Below the pieces are notes generated by a model. The model saw only the letters and a list, made by a program, of their open reading frames with translations. It had not been told where the DNA came from and ran no database searches. This document shows, in pieces, positions 26,312 to 35,344 of a DNA stretch of 42,610 nucleotides (positions within the stretch are counted from its first letter, which is position 1; every line of letters starts with the position of its first letter). The DNA is from Caldisericum exile (lineage in GTDB: Bacteria > Caldisericota > Caldisericia > Caldisericales > Caldisericaceae). Where the stretch lies: assembly GCA_020722505.1 (NCBI GenBank), contig DYKR01000003.1:8556-51165 (forward strand). The letters run 5' to 3'. The translations under genes and the position numbers were made by a program.

Positions 26312-28345
26312 ATGAAAAAATTACTGTCGTTAGCAATTTTATTAGTTATGCTTTTTAGTTTAATCCATACCCTAAAAGCACAAACATCTGTTTCTAATGT
26401 AAGCGTTAATGTCAACCCAAGTTATAGGAATACTTATGCAGAATACAGAATAACCTTCACAATCAATAAGGAATTAAAAACAGGAGTTGATTATATATTC
26501 ATCCAATTTCCAAAAGAGTGTTCTATTCCATGCACATCATGTGCTTACGCACACTGTGTTGGTTGTTTTAAAATTAACGACACAAATGCATCAGGAGCAG
26601 GAACGGTAGAAAACTACAAGAATGCAATATACTTGCGAGTGCCAATAAATATTCCTGCAGGAAATCAAGTAGAAGTATCCATTTCACAATCAGCAAATTT
26701 CAGAAATCCGTATCTTCCTGGTAAATACAAAATTGAGGTTTGGACTTCCCAGGAAGTAGAACATGTAGCCTCAAACGAATTCGATATCACTTCAACAAAG
26801 ATTAGTAATCTTACTGTTTCCGTAGATCCTGAATTCACAAACTCAAAAACATCTATTTCTATAAATTTCACTACAGGCAACTTGGGTGATATTCCAAATG
26901 GAAAATTTATCTACATCAAATTTCCAAGCGAATTTACACTTCCGCAAATAGCAAAAAAAGAATTTATTTCTATAAATTCACTTGTTCCACTTGAAGCAAA
27001 AATTGATAGCACTAAACTTGCTCTTCAAATTGCAAGTTCTATTGGAAGAAACAGAAATATTACAATAAAAATTTATCCATCTTTCGGTATTATAACACCA
27101 CAAAAAAAGGGAATCTATACCTTTAGCGTTTCAACTGATACAGAAGTTGAATTGGTAAGCGCCCAAGTTGAAATAAGAGAAAGGGATTTTGTGAGAACAC
27201 TAATTCAAACAGACCCAATTGAACATAACGGAATTAACGGTTTCTTTATCTCACCTATAACTATAAGCCTCTTTGGAGAAACTAACACACAAGAGAAAGT
27301 AACCACATTTTACAAAATAAACAATGGCGAATACAAGCTCTATGAAAAACCATTTAACTTATCCGAAGGGGTCTATTATGTATCCTTTTATAGCAAAACA
27401 GATACACTTACAGAGGATGTAAAAACTAGTATTTTCAAGATTGATCTAACTCCAGCTGTAATCTCTTTAGATTGTAATGACCTTACCTACACCGCAGGAT
27501 CGACTTTTGTAATTTCAGGCAAAATTTCTGAGCCATCTGAACAATCATTCCTATTCATAAACGGATTAATGGTAAATGTAAACAACAATCTTTCATTTGT
27601 AAAAATTGTTCCATTAGAAATTGGCGAGAATAAATTTGTAATTAAAGTAACTGATACAGCTGGCAACAAAACAACCAAGGAAATAAAAATTATACTTGAT
27701 ACTACAATTCCTGTTTTAGACATTGAGACCCCAGTAAATTTTCAAGAATGGACAAAAGAAGCAATCTCTGTAAAAGGAAGTGTGTCTCCCCAAAATTGTG
27801 ATGTTTATGTAAATAACGAAAAAGCTGTAGTTAATGAGAATGGAGAATTTAATTTTGAATACATACCAAAAACTAATAACTCCTTACTACCTGTTAATAT
27901 AATAGCTATTTATCCATTCACAAAAACAAGTGTCGAAAAAAAACTCATCGTCTATTATATGCCACCGCCTACTAAAATTGTTTTGACAATTGGAAAAAAG
28001 GAAATCACAGTTAACAATAATTCTTACACCATGGACGTTGCACCTTTTATTGATAAAAATAGCGGAAGAACTCTTGTTCCTATAAGATTTATTTCTGAAT
28101 TTTTAGGATTTGATGTAGGTTGGAACGAGATTATAAAAACTGTCACAATAAAAAACTCTTCGAAAACAATTTTACTTACCATAGGCAAGAAAACAGCATT
28201 AATTAATGGAGTTGAATATGAGCTTGAAACTCCACCCGTAATTATTAATTCTAGAACTTTTGTTCCTCTAAGATTCATAGGTGAAGCATTTGGGTATAAA
28301 GTAAATTGGGATGAAAAAACAAAATCAATTACGATTATAAAATAG
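26312..28345 (+). CDS. Secreted multidomain protein with five-cysteine cluster and copper-amine-oxidase-N stalk repeats
   Basis: 677 aa, with a signal peptide (residues 1-23, cut after LKA). Two related beta-sandwich repeats follow: residues about 25-165 and 166-290, each with FIQFPKE/YIKFPSE and a G-rich ending. Only the first has a cysteine cluster: C70, C74, C77, C82, C85 (C-x3-C-x2-C-x4-C-x2-C). Residues about 290-385 and 385-550 are Ig-like. The last 120 residues are two copper-amine-oxidase-N-type repeats, each with LTIGKK, T/RTLVPIRFI or TFVPLRFI and W-x-E/D-x-x-K-T. These are common surface-anchoring stalk modules and do not bind copper by themselves. AAGGAGG precedes the ATG. Exact function unknown. 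Confidence 0.7.
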   Translation: MKKLLSLAILLVMLFSLIHTLKAQTSVSNVSVNVNPSYRNTYAEYRITFTINKELKTGVDYIFIQFPKECSIPCTSCAYAHCVGCFKINDTNASGAGTVENYKNAIYLRVPINIPAGNQVEVSISQSANFRNPYLPGKYKIEVWTSQEVEHVASNEFDITSTKISNLTVSVDPEFTNSKTSISINFTTGNLGDIPNGKFIYIKFPSEFTLPQIAKKEFISINSLVPLEAKIDSTKLALQIASSIGRNRNITIKIYPSFGIITPQKKGIYTFSVSTDTEVELVSAQVEIRERDFVRTLIQTDPIEHNGINGFFISPITISLFGETNTQEKVTTFYKINNGEYKLYEKPFNLSEGVYYVSFYSKTDTLTEDVKTSIFKIDLTPAVISLDCNDLTYTAGSTFVISGKISEPSEQSFLFINGLMVNVNNNLSFVKIVPLEIGENKFVIKVTDTAGNKTTKEIKIILDTTIPVLDIETPVNFQEWTKEAISVKGSVSPQNCDVYVNNEKAVVNENGEFNFEYIPKTNNSLLPVNIIAIYPFTKTSVEKKLIVYYMPPPTKIVLTIGKKEITVNNNSYTMDVAPFIDKNSGRTLVPIRFISEFLGFDVGWNEIIKTVTIKNSSKTILLTIGKKTALINGVEYELETPPVIINSRTFVPLRFIGEAFGYKVNWDEKTKSITIIK

Positions 28346-28358
28346 CATGGCAAATATT

Positions 28359-29522
28359 ATGAAAAAGATTTTTATACTAATTTTTGTTGCATTATTCATT
28401 ATACCACTTACAAAAGTAAACGCTGCTACCAATGTAAAAGTTGTGTTCTTTTCTACTCCTGGATGTTCCGAGTGTGCACTTACCCGTAATTATCTTGAGA
28501 GTTTAAAAGAAGTCTATCCACAAATAGAAATAATTGAATACTCAGTTTCAGAAAACAAGAATAAAGAACTTCTTTCTCAACTTGGTAATAAATACGGACT
28601 TAAAGAAAATCAAATCAATGTAACCCCTGCAGTATTTATAGGCGAAAAAGCTTTTGTCCGCGAAGAGACTTTCCACAATTTAGACAAAATTATAGAAAAT
28701 TTCAACCCAGAAGAAAACGCTTTTCTTGAAAAAGCACTCCAAGAAAATACAGAAAATTCACAACTTGTAGAGATGTTTAAGAAATTTGGAGTATTAACCG
28801 TAGTTAGCGCTGGTTTAATAGATGGCTATAATCCATGTGCTATTACTGTTCTAATATTCTTTATTTCACTTTTAACCTTGAAAGGTAAATCCAAAAAAGA
28901 AATGCTTTTAGTGGGGGTCTCTTTTATACTTGGTATTGGAGTCTCATACCTTTTACTTGGCATTGGGCTTTTTCAAATAATTGCTAAGTGGAAATATTTT
29001 GACTTTATATCACGCTGGGTTTATCTTGTAACAGCACTAATAACATTTATACTTGTTGTTTTAACATTCTCAGATTACTTCAAAGCCAAAAAGGGAAACA
29101 CAAAAAATATGACTCTTCAACTCTCTTACGCAGAAAAAAAGTCAATCCATACGTTGCTAAGAAAACGTATAACCGCACTTGAGTCCTTATCTGCATTTCT
29201 TATTGCTTTTCCTGTTTCAATTGTTGAATTCTCATGCACAGGGCAAACGTATCTACCAACAATCGTCTATATTTTTAGTATGGAAAACTTGGAAGCAAAA
29301 GCACTTGTTTATCTTATCTTATATAACTTTATGTTCATTGTCCCTTTGGTAGTTATTACAGTTTTTGCTTATAAAGGTGCAACTTCAGAAAGAATTACTA
29401 CTTGGTTTAGAAAAAATATTGCAACTATAAAGCTTTTTACGGGAATAATTTTTTTACTACTTTTTACGTATCTACTCGTTAAAACACTTTCTCTTTTTGG
29501 GTTAATAAACCCGATAATATAG
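28359..29522 (+). CDS. Secreted thioredoxin/glutaredoxin domain fused to CcdA-like electron carrier
   Basis: 387 aa from ATG 28359. Residues 1-22 are a signal-anchor ending VNA; residues about 25-110 are a thioredoxin-type fold with FFSTPGCSECA (C36, C39) and TPAVFIGEKAF as the cis-Pro loop. Residues about 140-387 form six membrane helices with the two CcdA-type cysteine motifs DGYNPCAITVL and VEFSCTGQTYLP. Architecture is like a simplified DsbD/ScsB. An ATG four codons earlier (28347) is possible; neither has a good ribosome site, so start is uncertain. Starts 13 bases past the 677-aa gene, so coupling is likely. Confidence 0.8.
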   Translation: MKKIFILIFVALFIIPLTKVNAATNVKVVFFSTPGCSECALTRNYLESLKEVYPQIEIIEYSVSENKNKELLSQLGNKYGLKENQINVTPAVFIGEKAFVREETFHNLDKIIENFNPEENAFLEKALQENTENSQLVEMFKKFGVLTVVSAGLIDGYNPCAITVLIFFISLLTLKGKSKKEMLLVGVSFILGIGVSYLLLGIGLFQIIAKWKYFDFISRWVYLVTALITFILVVLTFSDYFKAKKGNTKNMTLQLSYAEKKSIHTLLRKRITALESLSAFLIAFPVSIVEFSCTGQTYLPTIVYIFSMENLEAKALVYLILYNFMFIVPLVVITVFAYKGATSERITTWFRKNIATIKLFTGIIFLLLFTYLLVKTLSLFGLINPII

Positions 29523-29550
29523 TAGAAAAGGTATTCCATCCATAAAAAGG

Positions 29551-29784
29551 TAAGAAATGCTCTTCTTTATTTCAAAATCTTAAAGAAAAAATTAAACAAG
29601 AAACGAGCAATTTTGAATTTCTTTCCAAAATATCCACTTTTAAGAAAACGTAAAGATTCTCATAGAAATACTTTCAGGTTATGAAAATAAAATTTTTAAA
29701 GAGTTAAAAGGAATTCGCTATTCTAATGAATTACATGCAACAATAAATTGTATTGATTTTTTGCAAAAAAAATATACAATATAA
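29551..29784 (+). pseudogene. Remnant of a broken gene upstream of pdxS
   Basis: Two adjacent frame pieces have coding-like composition but no start codon. Piece A (29551 to about 29650) reads SSLFQNLKEKIKQETSNFEF and then LSKISTFKK; piece B (about 29650-29784) reads NVKILIEILSGYENKIFKEL, then [20 protein letters not shown], ending TAA. Joining them needs one indel near an AAAA run at 29646-29649. The VKILIEIL..KIFKEL..FLQKK layout vaguely resembles a small winged-helix regulator, but I do not recognise a family. It may instead be chance open sequence or leader for pdxS. Confidence 0.35.
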
Positions 29785-29803
29785 AGGTTATGGAGGTATA
29801 AAA

Positions 29804-30691
29804 ATGGTGAGGATTTTTGGGAGTACCCAACTGAAAAGAGGTCTTGCTCAAATGCTAAAAGGCGGGGTAATAATGGATGTTACCTCAGTTGAGCAAGCAA
29901 AAATCGCTGAAGCCGCTGGTGCAGTGGCTGTAATGGCATTGGAGAAAATCCCTGCAGATATAAGAGCACAAGGTGGGGTCGCAAGAATGGCAGATCCAGC
30001 ACTTGTTAAACAAATAATGAATGCAGTTTCAATACCTGTTATGGCAAAAGTGAGAATTGGGCATTTCGTTGAGGCACAAATACTTGAAGCAATAGGCATC
30101 GATTTCGTAGATGAAAGTGAAGTGCTCACCCCAGCAGACGAAACACACCATATTGACAAATGGAATTTCAAAATCCCATTTGTATGCGGTGCAAGGAATT
30201 TAGGAGAGGCATTAAGGAGAATCTCAGAGGGAGCCGCAATGATAAGAACTAAAGGTGAGCCAGGAACAGGGAATATTGTTGAAGCAGTTAGACATATAAG
30301 ATTAGTAATGGATGAAATTAGAAAAATTCAAAACATGAGTGAAGAAGAACTTTACGTAGAAGCAAAAGAAATAGGAGCCCCAATTGAACTTGTTAGGGAA
30401 GTAAAACAACTTGGAAGATTACCTGTAGTTAACTTTGCTGCAGGTGGAATTGCAACTCCCGCTGATGCTGCCCTTATGATGCAGTTAGGTGCTGATGGTG
30501 TGTTTGTAGGTTCTGGTATCTTTAAGTCATCCAATCCAAGAAAAAGAGCCGAAGCGATAGTAGCAGCAACAACATATTTTGATGATCCAAAAATTCTTGC
30601 AAAAGTTTCCGAAGACCTTGGAGAAGAAATGAAAGGTTTAGACATTAGAGATCTTACAGAAAAAGACTTAATGCAGGTAAGGAGTGAATAA
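29804..30691 (+). CDS. pdxS: Pyridoxal 5'-phosphate synthase subunit PdxS
   Basis: TIM-barrel synthase that makes PLP from ribose 5-phosphate, glyceraldehyde 3-phosphate and ammonia; 295 aa. The two catalytic lysines are in [20 protein letters not shown] and [27 protein letters not shown] and [15 protein letters not shown] are conserved. ATG 29804 follows TGGAGGTATAAAA; the frame runs 17 codons further upstream into the gene remnant but without support. Eight-base spacing pattern with pdxT forms the deoxyxylulose-independent vitamin B6 pathway. Confidence 0.97.
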   Translation: MVRIFGSTQLKRGLAQMLKGGVIMDVTSVEQAKIAEAAGAVAVMALEKIPADIRAQGGVARMADPALVKQIMNAVSIPVMAKVRIGHFVEAQILEAIGIDFVDESEVLTPADETHHIDKWNFKIPFVCGARNLGEALRRISEGAAMIRTKGEPGTGNIVEAVRHIRLVMDEIRKIQNMSEEELYVEAKEIGAPIELVREVKQLGRLPVVNFAAGGIATPADAALMMQLGADGVFVGSGIFKSSNPRKRAEAIVAATTYFDDPKILAKVSEDLGEEMKGLDIRDLTEKDLMQVRSE

Positions 30692-30692
30692 C

Positions 30693-31268
30693 ATGAAAAT
30701 AGGAGTATTAGCTTTACAAGGAGCAGTATCAGAACATGTGAGCATGCTTAAAACCCTTGGAGTCGATGCAATTCCTGTCAAAAGTAAAAAAGATTTTGAT
30801 AACATCAACGGTTTAATTATACCTGGTGGTGAAAGCACCACAATGGGAAGAATCATAACAAAGTTTAACCTTGATGAAGTTTTAAAGGAAAAAATTGAAA
30901 ATGGATTTCCTGTATACGGAACATGCGCTGGGATGATACTTTTAGCTAAAAGAATTGAAAATTACGAGCAGTTTTCATTAGATGTTTTAGATATTACAGT
31001 TGTAAGAAATGCCTTCGGAAGGCAAACGGATAGTATGGAGATCGATTTAGATGTGAAAGGTTTAGATACTCCTTTCCATGCAATCTTTATAAGAGCCCCC
31101 GTTGCAAAAGACCTTGGAAAGGATGTATTTTCTCTTGCAGAAGTTGAAGAAGGGTCAGTTTTTGTTAGACAAAATAATATTTTTGCATCAGCCTTTCATC
31201 CAGAGTTAGGAAAAGATCCAAGAATACATAAAATTTTTATAGAATACATTAACAAATCTAAAATTTAG
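30693..31268 (+). CDS. pdxT: Pyridoxal 5'-phosphate synthase glutaminase subunit PdxT
   Basis: Glutamine amidotransferase supplying ammonia to PdxS; 191 aa. The nucleophilic cysteine is in YGTCAGMILLA, and His-Glu in AFHPELGKD. The N-terminal MKIGVLALQGAVSEH and IIPGGESTTMGR are family hallmarks. ATG 30693 with AAGGAG nine bases upstream is chosen over GTG 30684, which overlaps the pdxS end. The start is one base after the pdxS stop. Confidence 0.97.
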   Translation: MKIGVLALQGAVSEHVSMLKTLGVDAIPVKSKKDFDNINGLIIPGGESTTMGRIITKFNLDEVLKEKIENGFPVYGTCAGMILLAKRIENYEQFSLDVLDITVVRNAFGRQTDSMEIDLDVKGLDTPFHAIFIRAPVAKDLGKDVFSLAEVEEGSVFVRQNNIFASAFHPELGKDPRIHKIFIEYINKSKI

Positions 31269-31277
31269 GAGGTAACA

Positions 31278-32042
31278 ATGTCAGGACATTCTAAATGGCA
31301 TAATATTCAAGCAAGGAAAAGTGTTCAAGACGCTAAAAGAGGTAGACTATTCACAAAATTAACCAAGGAACTCATCATTGCGGCAAGAAACGGTGGAGGA
31401 AACCCAGACACCAACTCAAGATTGAGAAACGCAATTGAAAAGGCAAAAAGCCTCGGCATGCCAATGGACAATATCAAAAAGGCAATCATGAGAGGAACTG
31501 GAGAACTCCCCGGTGTCTCATACGAAGAATACACCTACGAAGCATACGGACCAGGGGGAACTGCTTTTATAATTAAAATCTCAACAGACAACAAAAACAG
31601 AACTATTGCAGAACTAAGAAAAATTTTCTCTAACTACGGTGGTGGTCTTGCAGAAAATGGTGCTGTATCATGGAACTTTGAAACAAAAGGACAGATAGAA
31701 TTGGAAGATACCCAAGGTTTAAGTTTTGATGATCTTTTTATGGTCATAGCTGAAGTAGAAGCAGAGGATCTTAAAGAAGAAGATGGTGCCTTTACCGTTT
31801 ATACAGCAGCACAGGATCTTGATAAAGTGCAAACTGCACTTGAAGAAAAAGGGTTCAAAATCAAAGAATCAGGTCTTGTTATGATTCCAAAGAATCTTGT
31901 AAAAGTAACCGGAGACGATGCAATAAGGGTAGTCAAATTATCGGATGAACTCGAAAACCACGACGACGTTCAAGACTACTTTACAAATTACGATATTGAT
32001 GAAGAAGAACTTAAAGAAATAGCTGAAAAAATTGGTTCATAA
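31278..32042 (+). CDS. yebC: YebC/PmpR family protein (translation-linked, formerly called transcriptional regulator)
   Basis: 254 aa, full length. Begins MSGHSKWHNIQARKSVQDAK, followed by AKRGRLFTKLTKELIIAAR, and AYGPGGTAFIIKISTDNKNR, all signature stretches. YebC family members bind DNA or, in recent work on relatives, ribosomes stalled at prolines. TTAGGAGGTAACA precedes the ATG. It comes just before ruvC, the widespread yebC-ruvCAB order. Confidence 0.95.
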   Translation: MSGHSKWHNIQARKSVQDAKRGRLFTKLTKELIIAARNGGGNPDTNSRLRNAIEKAKSLGMPMDNIKKAIMRGTGELPGVSYEEYTYEAYGPGGTAFIIKISTDNKNRTIAELRKIFSNYGGGLAENGAVSWNFETKGQIELEDTQGLSFDDLFMVIAEVEAEDLKEEDGAFTVYTAAQDLDKVQTALEEKGFKIKESGLVMIPKNLVKVTGDDAIRVVKLSDELENHDDVQDYFTNYDIDEEELKEIAEKIGS

Positions 32043-32547
32043 AGATACTCTGTTTTCGGTCATTGGCATTGACCCAGGTATTGCAACAACAGGCTTTGCA
32101 ATTCTTAAAAAAGATAAGGATAACATTACAGTATTAAAATACGGCACAATTGAGACTGCTAAAGGTATTCATTTAGGAAAGCGCCTTAAGACTATTTACT
32201 TATCTATTAAAAATATTTTAGAGGAATACCCTGTTGATTTTGTTGCAATAGAAAAAATATTTTTTAATACAAACCTAAAAACGGTTGTAAGCGTTAGTGA
32301 AGCAAGAGGAATCATTCTTTTAGCCGCAGAAGAATACGGCAAAAAAGTTTACGAGTATACACCACTTGAAGCTAAAAAAAATATTTTAGGCAATGGTAGA
32401 GCAACCAAACAAGAAATACAAATATCTCTAAAACAAATCCTAAACTTAGAAAAGATTCCAAAGCCTGATGATGCAGCAGATGCAATTGCAATTGCATTAT
32501 GCCATATTTATTCTTATAATTATCTTGTAGAGGCAGAAGATGATTAG
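32032..32547 (+). CDS. ruvC: Holliday junction resolvase RuvC
   Basis: Metal-dependent endonuclease that cuts Holliday junctions with RuvAB; 171 aa. Acidic residues of the RNase H fold: D in VIGIDPGIATTG, E in FVAIEKIFFN, and DD/D in KPDDAADAIAIALCH. Start is the TTG at 32032, overlapping yebC by 11 bases; the ribosome site is weak and no ATG or GTG lies between it and the IGIDPG strand. The stop overlaps ruvA by eight bases. Confidence 0.93.
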   Translation: MVHKDTLFSVIGIDPGIATTGFAILKKDKDNITVLKYGTIETAKGIHLGKRLKTIYLSIKNILEEYPVDFVAIEKIFFNTNLKTVVSVSEARGIILLAAEEYGKKVYEYTPLEAKKNILGNGRATKQEIQISLKQILNLEKIPKPDDAADAIAIALCHIYSYNYLVEAEDD

Positions 32548-33094
32548 ACTTCTTAAAGGCACAATAATGGAAAAAGGGGATAGTTCAATTATTTTGGAAG
32601 TGAATAATATTGGATTTGAAATATTTGTTGACGATACTGACAAATACGAAATTGGGAAAACTTACACGCTTTACGTTTTTGAAGACTTAAAAGAGAAAGA
32701 ATTTAATCTTTTTGGGTTTGTAGGCAAAGAGGAATTTGATTTGTTCTCACTCATTGTTGAAAAAATTAAAGGTGTAGGCGTTAAAACGGCAATTAATATT
32801 TTTCACTATATGAATATCGAAGAAATTAAAAAATCCATAAAAGAAAGTGACTATAAACCTTTTCTAAAAGTAAAAGGACTTGGAGAAAAAACAGCAAAAA
32901 GAATTGTTTTAGAACTAAGTGGTGCCCTAAAAGATGAAAAGCCGTTGGATGAAAAATTGAAAACAGTCTATGATTCACTTATATCTCTTGGTTTTGAAAA
33001 AGAAAAGATAAAAGATGTTCTTAAAATTATAGATGCAAATGGGTCTATAGAAGATATTACAAAAGAGGCAATTAAAAAACTAACAAATGCATAA
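32540..33094 (+). CDS. ruvA: Holliday junction branch-migration protein RuvA
   Basis: Tetrameric junction-binding protein; 184 aa. An N-terminal OB fold (MIRLLKGTIMEKGDSSIILE), helix-hairpin-helix sites KIKGVGVKTAINIF and FLKVKGLGEKTAKRIVLEL (about residues 75-125) and a C-terminal three-helix domain (LKTVYDSLISLGFEKEKIKD) that binds RuvB. AGAGGC precedes the ATG. Overlaps ruvC by eight and ruvB by eight bases. Confidence 0.95.
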   Translation: MIRLLKGTIMEKGDSSIILEVNNIGFEIFVDDTDKYEIGKTYTLYVFEDLKEKEFNLFGFVGKEEFDLFSLIVEKIKGVGVKTAINIFHYMNIEEIKKSIKESDYKPFLKVKGLGEKTAKRIVLELSGALKDEKPLDEKLKTVYDSLISLGFEKEKIKDVLKIIDANGSIEDITKEAIKKLTNA

Positions 33095-34046
33095 GAATAT
33101 TAGACCAAAATCCTTAGAGGAATTCATAGGGCAGGATAAAATAATCAATAGTTTAAAGATAGCAATACAGGCATCAAAAACAAGGAACGACCATTTGGAC
33201 CATATCCTCTTTTATGGACCACCTGGTTTAGGCAAAACGACACTTGCTAAAATTATTGCAGATGAGATTGGTGTGTCTCTTAAATATACAACAGGACCGT
33301 CAATTGAAAAAGTAGGTGATCTTGCTGGTATCCTTGTAAACCTTTCCCCAAATGATATCCTCTTTATTGATGAGATTCATAGAATTCCAAAACCTGTAGA
33401 AGAAGTTTTATACTCTGCAATGGAAGATTTTAAATTACCAATCGTATCAGGATCAAAAAGAAGTGCCCATACAATCACAATTAACTTGCAACCTTTTACA
33501 TTAATAGGAGCAACAACACGTTTTGGAATGCTTTCCCCACCTTTAAGAGATCGATTTGGTATCATTTTCCATCTTGAACTTTATTCAGAGGAAGAAATTA
33601 AAAAAATAGTTTTAAGAGCATCTTCCATACTTGAAATTGATATAGATGAAGAAAGTGCCTATGAAATAGGTTTAAGGGCAAGAGGAACCCCAAGAATTGC
33701 AATACAACTTTTAAAAAGGGTAAGAGACTTTTCACTTACACAAAGGAACAAAATAATTGATAAAGAAATAACACTCAAGGCATTTGAAAGCCTTAATATA
33801 GATAAAAACGGCTTAAATGAAATAGATAGAAAGTATTTAAAAACTCTCTCTGAGAATTTTAACAGTGGACCTGCAGGTATAGAAGCAATTGCAACATCAA
33901 TGGGAGAAGATAAAGGCACAATAGAAGAAATCGTGGAGCCATACCTTATAAAGATTAATTTTATCGTAAGAACACCAAAAGGGAGAATTTTAACACAATC
34001 CGCAAAAGAATACCTCAACATAAAAGAAAAAGATACACTATTTTAA
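33087..34046 (+). CDS. ruvB: Holliday junction branch-migration ATPase RuvB
   Basis: Hexameric AAA+ motor; 319 aa, at the short end of the family because the N-terminus starts directly at IRPKSLEEFIGQDK. Walker A is GPPGLGKTTLAK, Walker B is LFIDEIHRI, sensor 1 is IGATTRFGML, arginine finger PPLRDRFG, and the winged-helix end has GPAGIEAIATSMGEDKGTIE. No ribosome site before the ATG; translation probably relies on coupling with ruvA. Forms a complete ruvCAB set. Confidence 0.96.
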   Translation: MHKNIRPKSLEEFIGQDKIINSLKIAIQASKTRNDHLDHILFYGPPGLGKTTLAKIIADEIGVSLKYTTGPSIEKVGDLAGILVNLSPNDILFIDEIHRIPKPVEEVLYSAMEDFKLPIVSGSKRSAHTITINLQPFTLIGATTRFGMLSPPLRDRFGIIFHLELYSEEEIKKIVLRASSILEIDIDEESAYEIGLRARGTPRIAIQLLKRVRDFSLTQRNKIIDKEITLKAFESLNIDKNGLNEIDRKYLKTLSENFNSGPAGIEAIATSMGEDKGTIEEIVEPYLIKINFIVRTPKGRILTQSAKEYLNIKEKDTLF

Positions 34047-34055
34047 AAAAGGAAT

Positions 34056-34061
34056 TATAAT
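34056..34061 (+). promoter_or_regulatory. Possible -10 box for the glycogen operon
   Basis: TATAAT at 34056-34061 lies 23 bases before the glgC ATG, within the short gap after ruvB. A -35 hexamer is not convincing, so the call is weak; readthrough from ruvB is equally possible. Confidence 0.3.
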
Positions 34062-34084
34062 TAATAATTAAAAAAGGGGTATAT

Positions 34085-35341
34085 ATGCAAATAGAAAAAG
34101 ATGTTTTTGCGTATGTTCTTGCAGGTGGAAAAGGGGAAAGACTTTATCCACTTACAAAGAAAAGAGCAAAACCTGCTGTGCCTTTTGGTGGAAAATTTAG
34201 AATAATTGATTTTGTTCTAAGCAATTGTGTAAATTCAGGAATTAAAAGAATTGCTGTTGCAACACAATACAAAGCCTGGTCGTTAAGAAGACACATTGCC
34301 CTTGGATGGAATTTTCTCAATGTCCGATTTAACGAATACATAGTGGATGTCCCTCCTCAACAGATTGAAGGAGAGAAATGGTATCTTGGGACAGCAGATG
34401 CCGTTTTTCAAAATCTTTACTTTATTGAGCAAGAAAAACCAAAAATTGTTTTAGTGCTTTCTTCAGACCATATATATAAAATGGATTATAGAGATCTCAT
34501 TAAAACACATATTGAAAACGACGCAGATATAACGCTCTCAGCCTTGGTAATAGATAAAGAGTTGTCAAGTAGCTTTGGGATAATTGAAGCAGATCCAAAC
34601 GGAAAAATAACCAACTTTAAAGAAAAACCGAACAATCCACCAGTGCTAAAGGATAACCCTAACAAATGCCTTGCCTCAATGGGTATTTATATTTTTAAAC
34701 CAGAGGTTCTTGTAGAACTACTCATACACGATGCAGAAGTTAAAACATCTTCACATGATTTTGGAAAAGACATAATTCCATATGCAATACATCACGGTTA
34801 TAATGTGTATGTTCATAAATTTATTAATAAAGATGGCAGTTTTGGCTATTGGCAAGATGTTGGAACTATAAATGCTTTTTATCTTGCAAATATGGATATC
34901 CTTTCACCAAACCCTAAAATCGATTTATTTGATAGAAGTTGGCCTATTTACACGAATTCAAGGCAATTCCCTCCTTGTAAAATCACAGAAGCGTATGAGA
35001 ATGGAGAACTCATTGAAAGTAAAGTCGAAAATTCAATAATTGGTGAAGGTTCAATTATAAGTGGCGCTCAGGTAAAAAACTCTATACTGTTCTATAATGT
35101 GAAAGTAAAAGCAGGAAGTGAAATTGAAGATTCTATTATTTTCCCGGGTGTTAGGATTGGAAAAAACGTAAAAATTAAAAAAGCAATGATCGACAAAAAT
35201 GTAAACATACCTGATAATATAAAAATTGGTTATGATTTAGAATTCGATAAAAAATACTTCTACGTTACGCAAAGCAATATTGTTGTTATTGAGAGGGATT
35301 TTGTCTTTCCAAAGAAATTTTATGAAGAAGAGGGAGGTTAA
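34085..35341 (+). CDS. glgC: Glucose-1-phosphate adenylyltransferase
   Basis: Makes ADP-glucose, the committed step of bacterial glycogen synthesis; 418 aa. Nucleotidyltransferase P-loop is VLAGGKGERLYPLTKKRAKP, followed by FGGKFRIIDFVLSN; substrate loop GTADAVFQN; VLSSDHIYKMDY carries the catalytic Asp; GYWQDVGTINAF is the sugar-phosphate site. The C-terminal left-handed beta helix follows (SIIGEGSIISGAQVKNSI). AAGGGGTATAT precedes ATG. Its stop is three bases before the DUF4912 gene. Confidence 0.96.
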   Translation: MQIEKDVFAYVLAGGKGERLYPLTKKRAKPAVPFGGKFRIIDFVLSNCVNSGIKRIAVATQYKAWSLRRHIALGWNFLNVRFNEYIVDVPPQQIEGEKWYLGTADAVFQNLYFIEQEKPKIVLVLSSDHIYKMDYRDLIKTHIENDADITLSALVIDKELSSSFGIIEADPNGKITNFKEKPNNPPVLKDNPNKCLASMGIYIFKPEVLVELLIHDAEVKTSSHDFGKDIIPYAIHHGYNVYVHKFINKDGSFGYWQDVGTINAFYLANMDILSPNPKIDLFDRSWPIYTNSRQFPPCKITEAYENGELIESKVENSIIGEGSIISGAQVKNSILFYNVKVKAGSEIEDSIIFPGVRIGKNVKIKKAMIDKNVNIPDNIKIGYDLEFDKKYFYVTQSNIVVIERDFVFPKKFYEEEGG

Positions 35342-35344
35342 CAC

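Noticed and set aside
29753-29803. N-terminal extension of pdxS
   Set aside because: No ribosome site, and the family starts at the ATG preceded by GGAGG; the extension is leader or gene-remnant sequence.
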